Shown piece after piece: positions 1 through 12,500 of a DNA stretch of 64,000 nucleotides. The stretch's first letter is position 1, and every line of letters starts with the position of its first letter. This DNA is from Lithospermum erythrorhizon. Lineage: Eukaryota; Streptophyta; Magnoliopsida; Boraginales; Boraginaceae. Location of the stretch: assembly GCA_019722365.1 (NCBI GenBank), contig JADFUC010000226.1, positions 62,001 to 126,000 of the forward strand, read 5' to 3'. The translations under genes and the position numbers were made by a program. The notes beneath the pieces are model-generated. The model had not been told where the DNA came from and searched no databases. It saw only the letters and a list, made by a program, of their open reading frames with translations.

Positions 1-477
1 ATTAAGTTTCGCTTATAAGTTAAAAAAATAAAAGGCAGCGAGAACAACTTAAAAGCTAGTCTCCCGATTCATTTTGGAGGCTGTAAAATAATATCGCATG
101 TACATTTTTTCAACATTAATGGCCAAATGTCATTTTCTAATTGGGTATAAATAATTTTGAATTTCACCATTTTTTAGTTCATTTTTAAACTAATAATTCG
201 ACAAAATTAATTTACCATTAGGATTTTTTATATTTCATGATCTATAAATAAAAACTAGATTTGCTTAGTTTATACATTAGTTATTTATTCTATTTTCTCA
301 ACCTTTTTTAGATCTTTATTATTATTTAGTTGTTGCATTTCTAATATAATATAATAATGAAATAAAAATAAGTAAATGACCGAAAGGGTACTTTTTTTTA
401 GAATCCGGGCTTCAAGGAGAGAGAAAAATAAATAAAACATTTGATAAAATATGTATTATAGTGGATGAATAGTTTAA
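1..477. other. AT-rich intergenic sequence, no gene seen
   Basis: AT-rich sequence with many short homopolymer runs. I see no coding potential and no recognisable repeat end in this stretch. Confidence 0.5.
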
Positions 478-908
478 GATTATCTCCAATAGGGGCCAAA
501 TTCAAAGATGCCCCCAATTAAATGCTCCAATAGGGGGTTATTGTAAGGGGCATTTTATGGGATTTATTGAATAAATCCGGATTTATTATGACACATTTTA
601 CCACATGGAAAGAGAGAAAGTATAATAGTTTATAAATTGGATTTTGGGTCAATAATTTGACAAAATTAAAATTATCTTTTATTTTTTATTTTTTAAAATT
701 TATAAATAGAGACTAAGTTTGTTTCATTTGGACACCAAATTATTTTACCTTTATATTAAAAAATTAATATGTGATTGATACGGAGAAAAGAGTAAAGTAG
801 ATGGTTTTTTTAGATGCCCTTCTACTGTGAAGTATAAAAAATAGTAGTGATATTTGATGATGTGATAGGAGATTATTGTTTTTGAGATGTCCTTTATTGG
901 AGATGGTC
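478..908. mobile_element. MITE-like element with imperfect terminal inverted repeats
   Basis: The left end reads ATTATCTCCAATAGGGGCCA. The right end, read on the other strand, is ACCATCTCCAATAAAGGACA. These form an imperfect terminal inverted repeat around about 400 bp of AT-rich non-coding DNA. A single similar end (GACCATCTCCAATAGG) recurs near 22100. I could not find a clean target duplication, so the superfamily is open. Confidence 0.45.
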
Positions 909-1069
909 ATGTGTTGTATATGATCTAGAGATGAGTGGGTGCATTAGGAGTTGTGAAAAATAGGGGAAATAAAACTTGTTATAGCAAATGGTCTTAGATC
1001 ATGGACAAAATAAGGTAACTTACTACTGCGATATATCACATTTAAGTACCTCATTTTGATAGTTTCAAG

Positions 1070-1140
1070 TTTGAGTTATGTAGAAAGGTGAAGTGAGATT
1101 TATTTGAGTTATGTAGAAAGGTGAAGTGAGATTTATTTCA
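1070..1140. repeat. Short tandem duplication (about 33 bp, two copies)
   Basis: The segment beginning TTTGAGTTATGTAGAAAGG occurs twice back to back, running into GTGAAGTGAGATTTATTT. It has no coding potential. Confidence 0.7.
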
Positions 1141-1505
1141 CATTGATGACCATCTGGTCTCATGGTGCTCCATGTCGGATCAATTATGGACGTTTAGCTT
1201 CCAACGTTAGTTTGAACATAATCCAACGTTAGAAGGAGGAAGCATTGATTGACTAGAGTCAGATCAATCAGTATGGTGAAGAATCATTGTATGCATAAAT
1301 ATTACTTAATTATGTAAGAGCGATTGACCGAGATAATTAAGCTCTAGATTTACATCTTTTAGAATTTGAATTATTCACTTTTTGATATATATGTTCACTA
1401 AATAATATTTACTATATATATAAATACTTGATTAGAAAATTTAAAAAATCAATCATTAAAATTCAGAATTTAATCTTTAGAAATATTATTAAAGTCATTA
1501 AAAAT

Positions 1506-1998
1506 TACTCCCTCCATCCCATAAAGATTGTCCACTTTTGACTCTTTGTTACACATCTTGAACTTTGATCGTAGATATTTTTGTTTGTATTGTATAATAC
1601 TTGATGAAAACTATATCAATGAAAAATACATTTCAAACTCTTTCCATTAATATATTTTTTGTAAGATACTCCATCCGTTCCCTTTTAGTTGTCTTTATAA
1701 TCATTTGCACATAGATTAAGAAAAATAAAAAATAGTCAAAAAGTAGATTGAAAATATAAAATGTCAATTAATTAAAATTATATAATTGGTTGGTTGATAA
1801 TTTAATAACAAAAAATAGTCAAAATATAATTTTTTATGCTAGAAGGACAAATATATTGAAACAAAAAATTAAGGCTAGAAAGACAACTAAAAGACAATGG
1901 AGGGAGTATTATACAACACAAATAAATATATTTAAGGTCAAAGTTTGAAAGTTACAACTATAAAAAAAATGGACAATCTTTGTGGGATGGAGGGAGTA
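1506..1998. mobile_element. Stowaway-like MITE (outer member of a nested pair)
   Basis: The left terminus TACTCCCTCCATCCCATAAA and the right terminus are inverted copies over about 29 bases with one mismatch, and both end in TA, the usual Stowaway/mariner target. The inner arms also pair: the left arm near 1600 and the right arm near 1910 are complementary, so the element would fold as a long hairpin. A second MITE (1667-1908) lies inside it, which makes it longer than a typical Stowaway. It is non-coding. Confidence 0.8.
1667..1908. mobile_element. Stowaway-like MITE nested inside the 1506-1998 element
   Basis: The termini TACTCCATCCGTTCCC and, on the opposite strand, TACTCCCTCCATTGTC continue into the matching arm CTTTTAGTTGTCTTT. 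The target is TA. Internally it resembles the element at 20753-21007, so it belongs to a different subfamily from its host. Length is 242 bp. Confidence 0.78.
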
Positions 1999-3595
1999 TG
2001 ATATAGTGTTTAAATCTTATGATCTTTTCGATCATCCATTGGGTACCTATTTTCGACAAGTGTATGTACGCCTAGATGCATAGAAATAGGTTTTGACAGC
2101 TTATGTATATAATATGGTTAGCGATTATGCCAGAGCAATTTTTATATAACCATAGCAAAAAATTATATTATTCCAACTATACCCTTTTAATCAAACATAC
2201 TTATTGATTTATCAAACATGAAAAAAGTTTTCATTTTTTCTCCTTAGCTCTTGCATTTATGTTTTCAAGAATATAGAATTTTCCACCAAGATCTATTATT
2301 TTCCATTATACAAATACATTATGGACATTGGAGCAAATTCCAATCTCATATATGCAACCCATTTATCATTTTTCTTGTTCGTAGAAGTTAGTTACATAAT
2401 TGGGTTTTGTTTTCTTCTCACTCGCATTTCTTTCGTCAATATGCTCAATTATTGATATATATTTCTCTTTTTAAACTTTTTAAAATTTCAATTGTTCTTG
2501 TTACTAGCTGCTCGGTCCGGCTGTGCGAATTTGTTGGTACTTATTATATAATCTTTTGTATGTGTAGATCGAGTGTGATATAGAGAGTATGAAGCATGTA
2601 ATAGCAAAATATGAGTTTTTTTAAAATTAAAACATCATTAACAATTATATCACTTATGTACAAAATCACGACTAAAGAGCGATCTAACTACATATCTACT
2701 TATTTGATTATTTTAGTCCAACATTCTTCTTGCATCGCCCATTTGCAATACGTTTTGTAGAAGCTTTTCATTCGTCCATGTATTTGAGAACTTCACGATG
2801 TCCATGTATTTTGAAAAATTGTAAAATCAATAGATCAATATGCATCACAATATATTATCGTTACAATGAAAATGTATATTTCACCGGAAGTTCAACCAAT
2901 TTCATTACCATATCTAATTCGTTTCCATGTTTTATTCGTGATCGTCGCTTCTTATTCATTTGCATGTGATCTTACATTCCCTCCTGGTTGAATAAATTTT
3001 AAAAACTCGAGAAGTTTATTCATTGTAAATGGCATAAATTAATTGGTAGTATTGATAAATGATCATGCTAGACTACTTGTATGAGATCCCATCCCTCAAG
3101 CAATTTAGTTCTACTATCACTAGTTATTATCATATAATAAAAGTCCTTAATATTAGTCATTTCAAGTGATTAATAATATATGTGTGATTTAAAATAGAAT
3201 AGAGAAAAATTACCTTTCATCTTTTTGTTGCTTCAAAATACGTGAAACAACTTTTGAAAAATCTCTACCATTGATTGTCATAACAAATTTCGAACATGAA
3301 CTAATAATTTTCATTTTAAAATCCTATAAAGTAAAATATTACTTAAATTAGTTTTTTACAATAATGAGTTATATAAGAAAGTGAAGAAATAATAAACGAT
3401 CAACAATCCACTAATGTTTCACCTTTTCAACAGGTTGTTTTGATATATTTTGTTTCGAAACGTTCCATTGCTCAACTTGATCCATCAGTTGTAAAGTTGG
3501 AACAAATACGTAACCTAAAAAAATATTGAAGATGGTAGTTAGAATATGTACCTTAGCTTAGTCAATGCATTTATAAAAACTTGATAATTGTAAAT
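1999..3595. other. Intergenic sequence, possibly part of a Helitron relic
   Basis: AT-rich sequence with no intact gene. It lies downstream, on the minus strand, of the Helitron helicase fragment at 3600-3990, so part of it may be the rest of that element. I could not identify a convincing Helitron 3' hairpin with a CTRR end. Confidence 0.3.
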
Positions 3596-3599
3596 TAGT

Positions 3600-3990
3600 T
3601 TAATTTATCATTGATAACCTTATAGTTGTGATGGAGGTGGTGATAATAATACTTCATTGTAAACAACATTTTTAGTAAATACTCCATATCTTTTTCCTAA
3701 TTTTCCATCCTTCAACAATATATTGATCGTATGGGCAGACACACCTCTTGATAAGGACACATATAGTTGTCATGACAGAACACATGATTCCTTAAAAAAA
3801 TTCCAACATTGATAATAGTCTGACCTTGTGACTTGTTGATTGTTAAAACGAAGCTAACTCTTACAGGAGCTGGGTTTTTTTTTAGTACAAGAGGTAGGCC
3901 GCTATCATCCTCACTATTAAATGGCATGCGATGAAGAAAGACTGCTTTGTTCAGGCAATACCAATTATGATTTCCCCAACTGATATACAC
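3600..3990 (-). pseudogene. Helitron helicase (PIF1-like) C-terminal fragment
   Basis: The minus-strand translation contains FVLTINKSQGQTI followed by NVGIFLRNHVF. This is the conserved end of the PIF1/Pfh1-type helicase of plant Helitrons, where the T-x-N-K-S-Q-G-Q-T motif and a P/H-V-F-S-H-G-Q-L-Y-V segment are typical. After NHVF the reading frame shifts, and the homologous signal continues in another frame to a NVVYNEVLL-like end near 3640. Only the last 100 or so residues of a protein normally over 1000 residues long remain. No Rep domain is visible, so this is a dead remnant. Confidence 0.75.
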
Positions 3991-6040
3991 ATGCTTTAGA
4001 ATATGGTGATGTAGATGAATAATAACATCTATGTGTGAGTATTCTTCAACAACAATATTGGCAGAATTTTATGATGTTTGGGAAGGTATCTTTTTATTTT
4101 CTTAGTTCATTCTTAATTAATTTTCGGTGAAATTTTATATAGACTTGAGTGTTGAAAGTTTAACAAATGCTAATATGTGTGGAGTGCGGACCATGTGCAT
4201 CAGGTTATTGCCAATGTTCATAAGAGCTTGAAGGCCGTTTTCTCCCTAGGATATGCAGAAAAAGAAAAAAAAATTCTGAAGCGAAAATTTAACTTCTTGA
4301 GATTCTTTCAAATCTATAGGAACCGTTAGTAGCAGTTATGCCTCACTACTCAATCTTTTAAAGCAATAGTGGGTGAGGTAAAAAGAGATTGTGATCTTTG
4401 TGTACAATTAGATCTATGTAAATGCAGCAGAGGTTATTTTTGATATATTTAAAAATTTTAAGGACTTGTTAACAATTATTGATATATTAGACCTAAACAC
4501 TTTTATTTTGACACAAACCATGTCAACTCTAGTCAACTCCACTATTTTTCCTCCGCCCCCGACTTTTCGGGCGTGTTGTTCCGCCGATCAAATCCCTACG
4601 GCTTGACCGTTTTCTTAACTACTCGGGTAGTATTTTTTACCTTAACGTGTTTTTTATTATTATTATATATTTTTTTAGTTTTATATGAATTTTTCAATTG
4701 GAGATTGTGTTTTGCAATTTATTAAATTTATTGTCTATTCGCTTGTCCCATTTTGAATGTTGTTTCCTTTTTTGGATATTTTTCAAATTATATTGTGGCT
4801 TAATTGATACAAATTTAATCACTGCATGATTATCATATTTTGAATTGTGAAGGAAGACTTACAGGTTTTATAATTTGATTAATTTTATTTTTAGGATGTC
4901 ATTATCCTTGGACGAACTTAAAGTGTTCATTAGTTTTCAATTTTTTATAATGTAGAAATTAGGTTTTCAGATCATGATTACCCCATTGTTGACTAGTTTT
5001 TACATTTTCCATATTGTTCTTGAAGAAATCGTATGCTCACAAGGTGTTTGATAAAATGTATCTTTTGATTTCTTTTTTTTTTACAGTTTCAATTCTTAGA
5101 AGTTTTTTTCATTTTTTTTCATTTTATGAAATACCTTGTGAGCACATGATTGCTACCAAGTAATTAGTTAAGTTTGTGTTGATTGAAAAGTAATAAGCAT
5201 GTCGTCGTACTTATATGGAACAAGAGGATATCTTACAATCATTAAATGTTTATTGGGTTTCTACCTAATATGGAAGCTTGTAAATTGGTAGTTACTCCCA
5301 ATGTCAACAATTAAAAGAATTAATGTATTGATCCTGTTGGAACATAGTTGTATTGATACTCTAATTATTTTGTACCACATACATCTAAGTCATATAGTAG
5401 TATGTTATAGTAGTTGTGTGAACCTTTGGGCACCACTCACAGGCTGAGGAGTGCTTTTAGTAGATTTGGTATGTATCTTTGGGTTGTTTTGGAGGAGATT
5501 TTGCAAAATTTTAATACATCTTTATTACAAGGATTGAGAAGTTTTTGAAACGTTTGAAGGTGGGTTAAATCCAAATCGGGTTGAGCTACAAAATTTGAGT
5601 TGAAGCTATGTTTTTTAGTTGCTTTGTCCGGTGCATCTCTGGTCAGATTTAGTGATGAACTGGAGCTATTCAAGGCTTATTTTTCCCTTTTTGACATGCT
5701 AATTTGCCGAAGCAAAATTGTAAATAGTTCAAAAAAATTATGAGTCGTATTTTATGATCTTGTCAATGTTTTCTTGTTCAGATTTAGCTCGTTGGCCGTT
5801 GCTAATGCCATTGAGGATTCAACAACAAAAGTGTGACAAGAGTTTCTACATTGGGGACGAGACTCTTACATTAGGGACTATTATAGTTATATTGTAAAGC
5901 CTTACTGAAATGGTTGAATTATGTTTCTATATTCTTTAGTGTAACTTATTGAAATGGCTGAATTATGTGGGAATAGAGTACATCTGCAAATTTGAATTTT
6001 ATGGCTTCCATGTCTATGATTTATCAATAGAAGCTAACAT
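3991..6040. other. Intergenic sequence, no gene seen
   Basis: AT-rich sequence with scattered short duplications, for example GAAATGG(T/C)TGAATTATG twice near 5910-5970. No reading frame of note. The motif ATATGGTGATGTAGATGAAT near 4000 recurs near 7543, suggesting that pieces of one element flank this stretch. Confidence 0.4.
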
Positions 6041-6730
6041 TTGATACTTTATATCAATTCAATGACATATTTTAATACTTTGTAGAAATTTAATGACATA
6101 TTTTTATATTTTGCACAAATCTAATCATATATTTTTATACTTTGTACAAATTTGATAATGTATTTTTGTACTTTGTACAAATTTAATGATATATTTTTTG
6201 TAATGTACAAATTGTATGGCTTCCATGTCTATGAGTTATCATCTCGATGGCTTCACATATTTTTTGTACACGTAGACAAAATACATAAAAAAGAATTCAC
6301 ATCTTTTGTACAATAGATCGAATGTACAAAATTATTTACATATTTTGGCATTTATAGACTAAATACACAAAAATAAATATAATACACAAAATTATTCATA
6401 TTTTTATGTACCGATAGACATAATGCACAAAATTATTCACATATTTTGGTACATGTAAACCAAATGCACAAATTATTCATATTTTTTTTGTACAATAGAC
6501 CGAATGCACAAATTATTCACATTTTTTTGTACAATAGACCGAATGCACAAAATTATTTAACATAAATTGGTACATGTACACATAATACACAAAATTATTT
6601 ACATATTTTGATATTGTACATATAATGCACAAAATTATTAACATATTTTTGTATTAATACAGAGAATGCACAAAAGTATTCACATAATTTGACAAGATGC
6701 ATAAAACTATTCACATATTTTATGTATTTT
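6041..6730. repeat. AT-rich minisatellite, two successive repeat families
   Basis: From about 6041 to 6210, units of about 35 bp repeat ATATTTTTATACTTTGTACA. From about 6250 to 6730, roughly 40-60 bp units repeat AATGCACAAAATTATTCACA with a variable TGTAC(A)-type spacer, about ten copies. The copies are diverged. The sequence is non-coding. Confidence 0.75.
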
Positions 6731-9599
6731 ATAAGATTTTCAGGGTATTATTTTGTGTAGGCATTGACTTCATTGACACAACAAAATATAGGAGAACAAG
6801 TCCGAGCAATTATTATTACTTCAAGTTACGTTTGATCTTCAAAAAGCAAACCTAACGAACACAAAATTATGTATAATAGAAGCTAACATTTAATATATTA
6901 CAAAATATTATGCATCCATATCAAAGTCTGATATGTCTCCTTTTCCGATTCAACAACTATAACAACATTTATGTCTTCCACATCATATTCCAATGCCATG
7001 TATTCATTGCTGGTGTCACATGATCTCCCAAGAGTATATCTGCAAATAACAACGCTTATTTAATATTAGAAGTGTAGCAGTTGACAAATTAAAAAAAAAC
7101 CTTGTGACACAATATACCAATGACAATGATTATTGGCATCATAAGAGTAATAAGAATCCAAAAAAGAAGATATGCACGAATAAATTTCACTAACAAAATT
7201 TTAATCAAATGGTACATTGAAAATTAGGTAACTATTTTAATCAAATGGTACACTGAAAACAAAATCTCAATTTTAGCTAACTTTGGTAACTGATACACAA
7301 AATAAACAAAACTAAGCATACATTTTGGTTCTTTGAACAATATATTAAAAAAACAACTCTAATCAAATGGTACACTGAAAATTAGGTAACTATTTACCAA
7401 CATTAAGATATTCTTTTAACTAGTGTTTAAGCATTTTCATCATTTTGGTAATACTTGTGCTCAAAAGACATGAAAAGTTTGTATTCAATAACTATCTATC
7501 ATACATTTCCTCAATAACAATATACACCTATGCTTTACAGATATGGTGATGTAGATGAATAATATGTCATAACGTTTTGCTTTAATTAACTAATTTGAAC
7601 ATATTAACCTCAAATTCATGATAATATCCAAAAAATTCATAATTATATAAAAACTAAATTTTAGTAACATGCAAATAAAAATCAAGCACAAAATTGAATA
7701 AATTATTGATTCATACCTTTTTGTTGTTGCTTGATTTATCCAATTGGATCCTAGGCCTAGAAAAATTTGCAATTGGATCCTAAGCCCAGGAAGATTTTGC
7801 AATGGAGTCCATTCACATATGAATCTGTGAAGAAATATACATAGTACCGTAGCCCGTCTCGTGGGTGAGTGGGTCACTAATAACGTTTAAGATCTGAATG
7901 TGAAATAGATTTGACCAAACTGTCGGAACACGTGGCATAGGTGGTTATTCATTTAGGGTTCACCAAATTAATTTTTGACCTTAGACATTATATATGAGAT
8001 AAATACTCAATTAAAAGTCTGACCCCTTTGTAGTTTGCACTGTTATTAGTTGTATATTGTAACCTTCTTTATGCATAAGAATAGAGTATATCAGATGAAA
8101 AAGGTATAATATGTTTATGTAAAATCGGATGAATTTAGCAATTAATAAGATAGGCGATGAGATCAATCATAATATTTCTATTGATGACATACAAAGGGCT
8201 TAGTAGTCATTTAGATTATTCTTGCTCTGGCGATATAAAAATTGCTCTGACATTATCGCCAGCGATATAATATCTCCGTTTTGTATACAACCTACCCAAT
8301 TGAACTCTATTTCCAATCATCTCTCTTCCAATAACGTGCCACAAATCCAAGCCCATAATTTAAGTAGTGTTTGTTTCTACGTAAAAAGTCATTATAGACT
8401 ACTAGCAATCATACACATGTGATGCGTGTAAATAATTGCATTCATATAAAATCGATCAAAACTATTAATATCAAAATTGCATGATCGTCAACTTGTAATT
8501 TGAATAATTTCAAGTATGAACTTTGGTGGATTATATCACATTACATTGTGGTTATGGATTAATTTAATTGGTAAATTTTATTTAGTTTATATGTAAAAGT
8601 CACACATCACTTTCACCCAACTAAACTAACAACAAAATTTCAATATATCAAAAAATAATAAATAAAAACAAGGACTTTACTACATTCTTAATAAGGTTAC
8701 CTGGCCTTTGACATCAAACACCTTGTATACTCTCAAGAAACATCTAAAACAACAATATGCTGCACATCCTACAATTTAGAACTTGGTTAAAGGAGTACTT
8801 GGTTAAATGAGTACTTGGTTTTCAATTGTAACTGATCAATATGAATATAGAATAGGTTATGGGATGCTGAACGTGTGTGGAGTAACTATGGCAAGTGGTT
8901 GAGAATTTATTTTAATGTGACACATGGATACATAACATGCAAATTACTATGATATCCTCATATTAATATGTCATAATCTGCAGTTTGTGAGGGTATTAAA
9001 TGAAAAAAAAATTGGTGAAGCCAAGTAATTAACTACACCTATTTTCTTTATATATAGTATAAATATATAGTATAGATATAGTCACTAATGTCTTTGCCAA
9101 AATTGTAAAGAAATTCTTATCATACCAATAAAAAAATATACAGTAATAAGAGTTGTATTCTGAAATTTTACAAGAGAGTGAAGAAGCACTTTTTCTTTTG
9201 GATTTTTCACAACGAGGTAATTAGTAGGAGTAATAGTTATATCAGTTCATAGTGACAACGATTTGCAAAATACATTGATCATCTTCATTGATCTAGATAC
9301 AAATTTCCAAGGCTCATAAGTCATGACATGAATTTCTAGTTTCAATATTGCTTCAACAAAACAAAAGAACCTTGTAAGGTAAAGTGATATCACTGCACCA
9401 TAGTTTTGTTTTTTTGCAAAAGCGATCGAGTAGAAACTACACCTAGTGGACAACTGCATAAGAACTATGATACATTCCCTTAGTAATACTCACTACTCAT
9501 TAAGATGTTAAACAAACTATCGACCCAGGAAGGGCAGGCGAAAATATAGTTTCTTGCTACACAACTCCAAAACAAGTAATTCTAGTCGATCTCATCTCA
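6731..9599. other. Intergenic sequence, relic repeats only, and probable NUP133 3' flank
   Basis: No gene recognised. It holds the second copy of ATATGGTGATGTAGATGAAT (about 7543) and a triplicated CAATTGGATCCTA(G/A)GCC-type unit of about 32 bp at 7737-7812. Near 9050 there is a TTCTTTATATATAGTATA stretch of the kind often found in plant repeats. The last few hundred bases before 9600 lie downstream of NUP133 and should hold its 3' untranslated region. I see no canonical AATAAA signal close by on the minus strand. Confidence 0.4.
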
Positions 9600-12500
9600 T
9601 TACTCCATCGGGGAAGGACCATCATCATCCATGCGACTACCATCTAGCATACTTCCCATCACTACCGCAGTTAGCATCAACTTGCCTGCATCAGGGAAAT
9701 TTCTGTGCTGCATCAAAATTTCTTCAACAGAGCAACTGTTATCTGTCATAGTTGAAAGCCCAGAATTATTTTGCCGCAGAGGCAGCACCTCGTCGAACCC
9801 ACCCTCAAAAGTCTCAGCTTCAGGTCCATAACACCTTCTTGAAGCTTGGAAAAGCACCGTATCTTTCAGATGGCATGAAGTCTCTTCCTCAACCCACCCC
9901 TCCACTGTAGACCTCTCGTAGAGTACCTCCCAGTTGTCCTGATTGGCAGCATTTCTCCAGCACTCCTCCAGGAGGTCTGTATTGTACTTGAGGAATGACC
10001 GACTGGTCCATGCAAACACATCAAATGCTAGTAGCGCCAGATCCCTATTCTGGCTTTTAAGACACAACTCAATAAGGTCAACTGGTGGAAGAAGATGATC
10101 CTCAATATTTCCGTTTTCTCCAATATTTGGGGAAACCTTCAGAATGTGCTCCTAAAAGACAAGTGAAGAAATATCTCACTTGACTGGTTCATATACTTTA
10201 AAAAAATCCACATACAATATCTTCAGATTGTGCTTGCGCAATTAAAGTGAAGAAGAGAAGTAGAGTAATATCACAGTTGTGCCCTTTAAGATATTAAACC
10301 GGCTGCTGGCTCAACCCTTTGAAACTCTTGACCAACCCTGCTAGCGTAATCTAGGCTTATAACAATGACTGTAGGCTCAACATTTTCAACCTCTTGACCA
10401 ACCTACTTTCTAAGCTTTCAAGAATCTAATCGTACACAAGTTTTATCAAATAATTTGCTTAGTTTCATCTTTAATTTAAATGTTGATATTACATAGTGAT
10501 CAGTTATGGAGCCAAAACATGAAATAAGCATTAACAGAAATTAAAGGACAGAACATTGATTGACAGTTCCAACTTTCCAAGAAGCATGCAACTAATATTC
10601 GATTTTCTAATAGACTAGTGAACTTCCCATCAACGGATTCTAGGAGAGAGTTTTATAATTCAGAAAGCTCCATCTATAGACAAGTCAATAACGGGTCTGA
10701 ACTCAGTGCTACTCTATGAGGAGTCCAGGAGACCGCACAAGTGGATGAGTAGGAAGAGGCTATGCCCTCAGTGGCGAGTAAAAGTTTGGTAAGTCGAAAC
10801 TAGCCTATGACAAGCTCCGTAACTTGTGCCGATTACCAAGTCAGGTTCCACAAAATTGTGAAGTACTGTTTATGTGGATGTTCAACAATAAATTATCTTA
10901 GTGTCAACTAGGTAAGATAATAATGGTAAAATAGGGAAGATGGCATCATTGAACTTAAAGGCTAACTATACTCCCTCCCCTTCCATATTTAATTGCGAGG
11001 TTTGGCTCCTTTCGAACTTCACGAATTACATTGGAGGTTCAAGTCTAGTGAGTGAATAATTGAAAAATATTGTTTTGGGAATTTAAACAAAAAAATCCCA
11101 ATTAGACTGGGAAGGAGGTAGTACAAAAGTCTAAGTTATCTGCTAAAGCAGGATGCAGGGAGCAATGGCTGCTAATCCTTGTCAAGTTTCATCAACAATA
11201 GAGGAGGAGAAAAAGAGGTTGGATATGTGATAAATGCCAAATATAATTCAAGTTATAGTTCACTATAACTTGAAAACAACCAAAAGTTGTTAACTATTAC
11301 CTGTAATTGAAGAATCTTTAGATCGGCATCTATCCGTCTTACCTTTGCGTCATAATCAGCATCCTTTCCTGCTCAATCAAAACACAGAGTTTCACGCATC
11401 GGAACAGTAGAAATACAGTTCACATAATTATAGCAATTAGCAAAGTATGCAAGATATAGCTGGATATGAAACAAATATAGTAGAGAAATGCTTTTAACAA
11501 CACGTGAGACACAACAAAACATGAAAAAAATCAATGCATGTTTTAGCTGATCGTCTAATCTTAAGCTTACTAGATTTTCACTAGATAGTAATAAACAGAC
11601 ACAAGAAAATTATAAATATTTGATCAACCATTCATGCAAATACCAAGGGGTTGAAAAAATTAGAGAGTTATTAAACTAAAGTCTATATTTGAAATTTCTG
11701 TTGTCATAATGTTGATTTAAACTATGCGCAAACTGATATTATCCCAGAAGTAGACAGGGATCATATCATCAAGTAAGCACTTTGGTTACAAGTTTATTGT
11801 GTTTTAGGTTTACAAAAGCAATGAACAAATCCTACAAAGTCATGCAAATAATAAAACGCAATTACAAGTATTAAAAATCAAAAGTAAGAGAAGCAGCATA
11901 TCCATAACACATAGAATTATCAAAATAAAAAATAAAAAATTCCATAACACATAATTCGTACAAGCCTCTACTGTTAAAATGTTCAGAGCAGAAGCCGATA
12001 ATAACATGGTCATATTTTCCAAACTTTTGGTCTCCAAATCTGATTCACATGATAGCCCAAAGCTCATGCACAAGAAGAGTACATACCTGCCAATGCAGCT
12101 ATCTTCGAGAGTTTCAGAAAACGTTTTCTCTCAACCAATGATACTTTTTTCTCGGTGTGAGCATGACTTTCCTCCATTACTATTGATGAGCTTTCATTTC
12201 GCTGAAGGGCCAATTCATGGAGAGATTCAGAAGCAGAGGAAAATCGATGAAGGAACACTTCATGAAGCCAGAAGAGATCTTGATGTTGCTTTAGAAAAGT
12301 AGCCAATTCTTCTGGAAACTCTTCCCCAAGTCTCATAAGTTTGGAAAACTGTTCAGTACTGTGAAGTTGCTGAAAGACAAAATAGCTGAACCCTCCTTTT
12401 GGTCCCAGGCCTTGATGCTGACAAATAAGCATTTAATTAAGAATATGGTAGAACTAGCTTAAAAATAGAAAAATATGCAAAATATACAACAACACAAAAT

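Noticed and set aside
6041..6730. CRISPR-like array
   Set aside because: Plant nuclear context, variable unit length, AT-rich diverged units with no constant repeat plus unique spacer pattern, and no cas genes.
9554..9831. Plus-strand open frames overlapping the last NUP133 exon
   Set aside because: They are antisense shadows of the conserved coding exon 9600-10151 and show no own motif.
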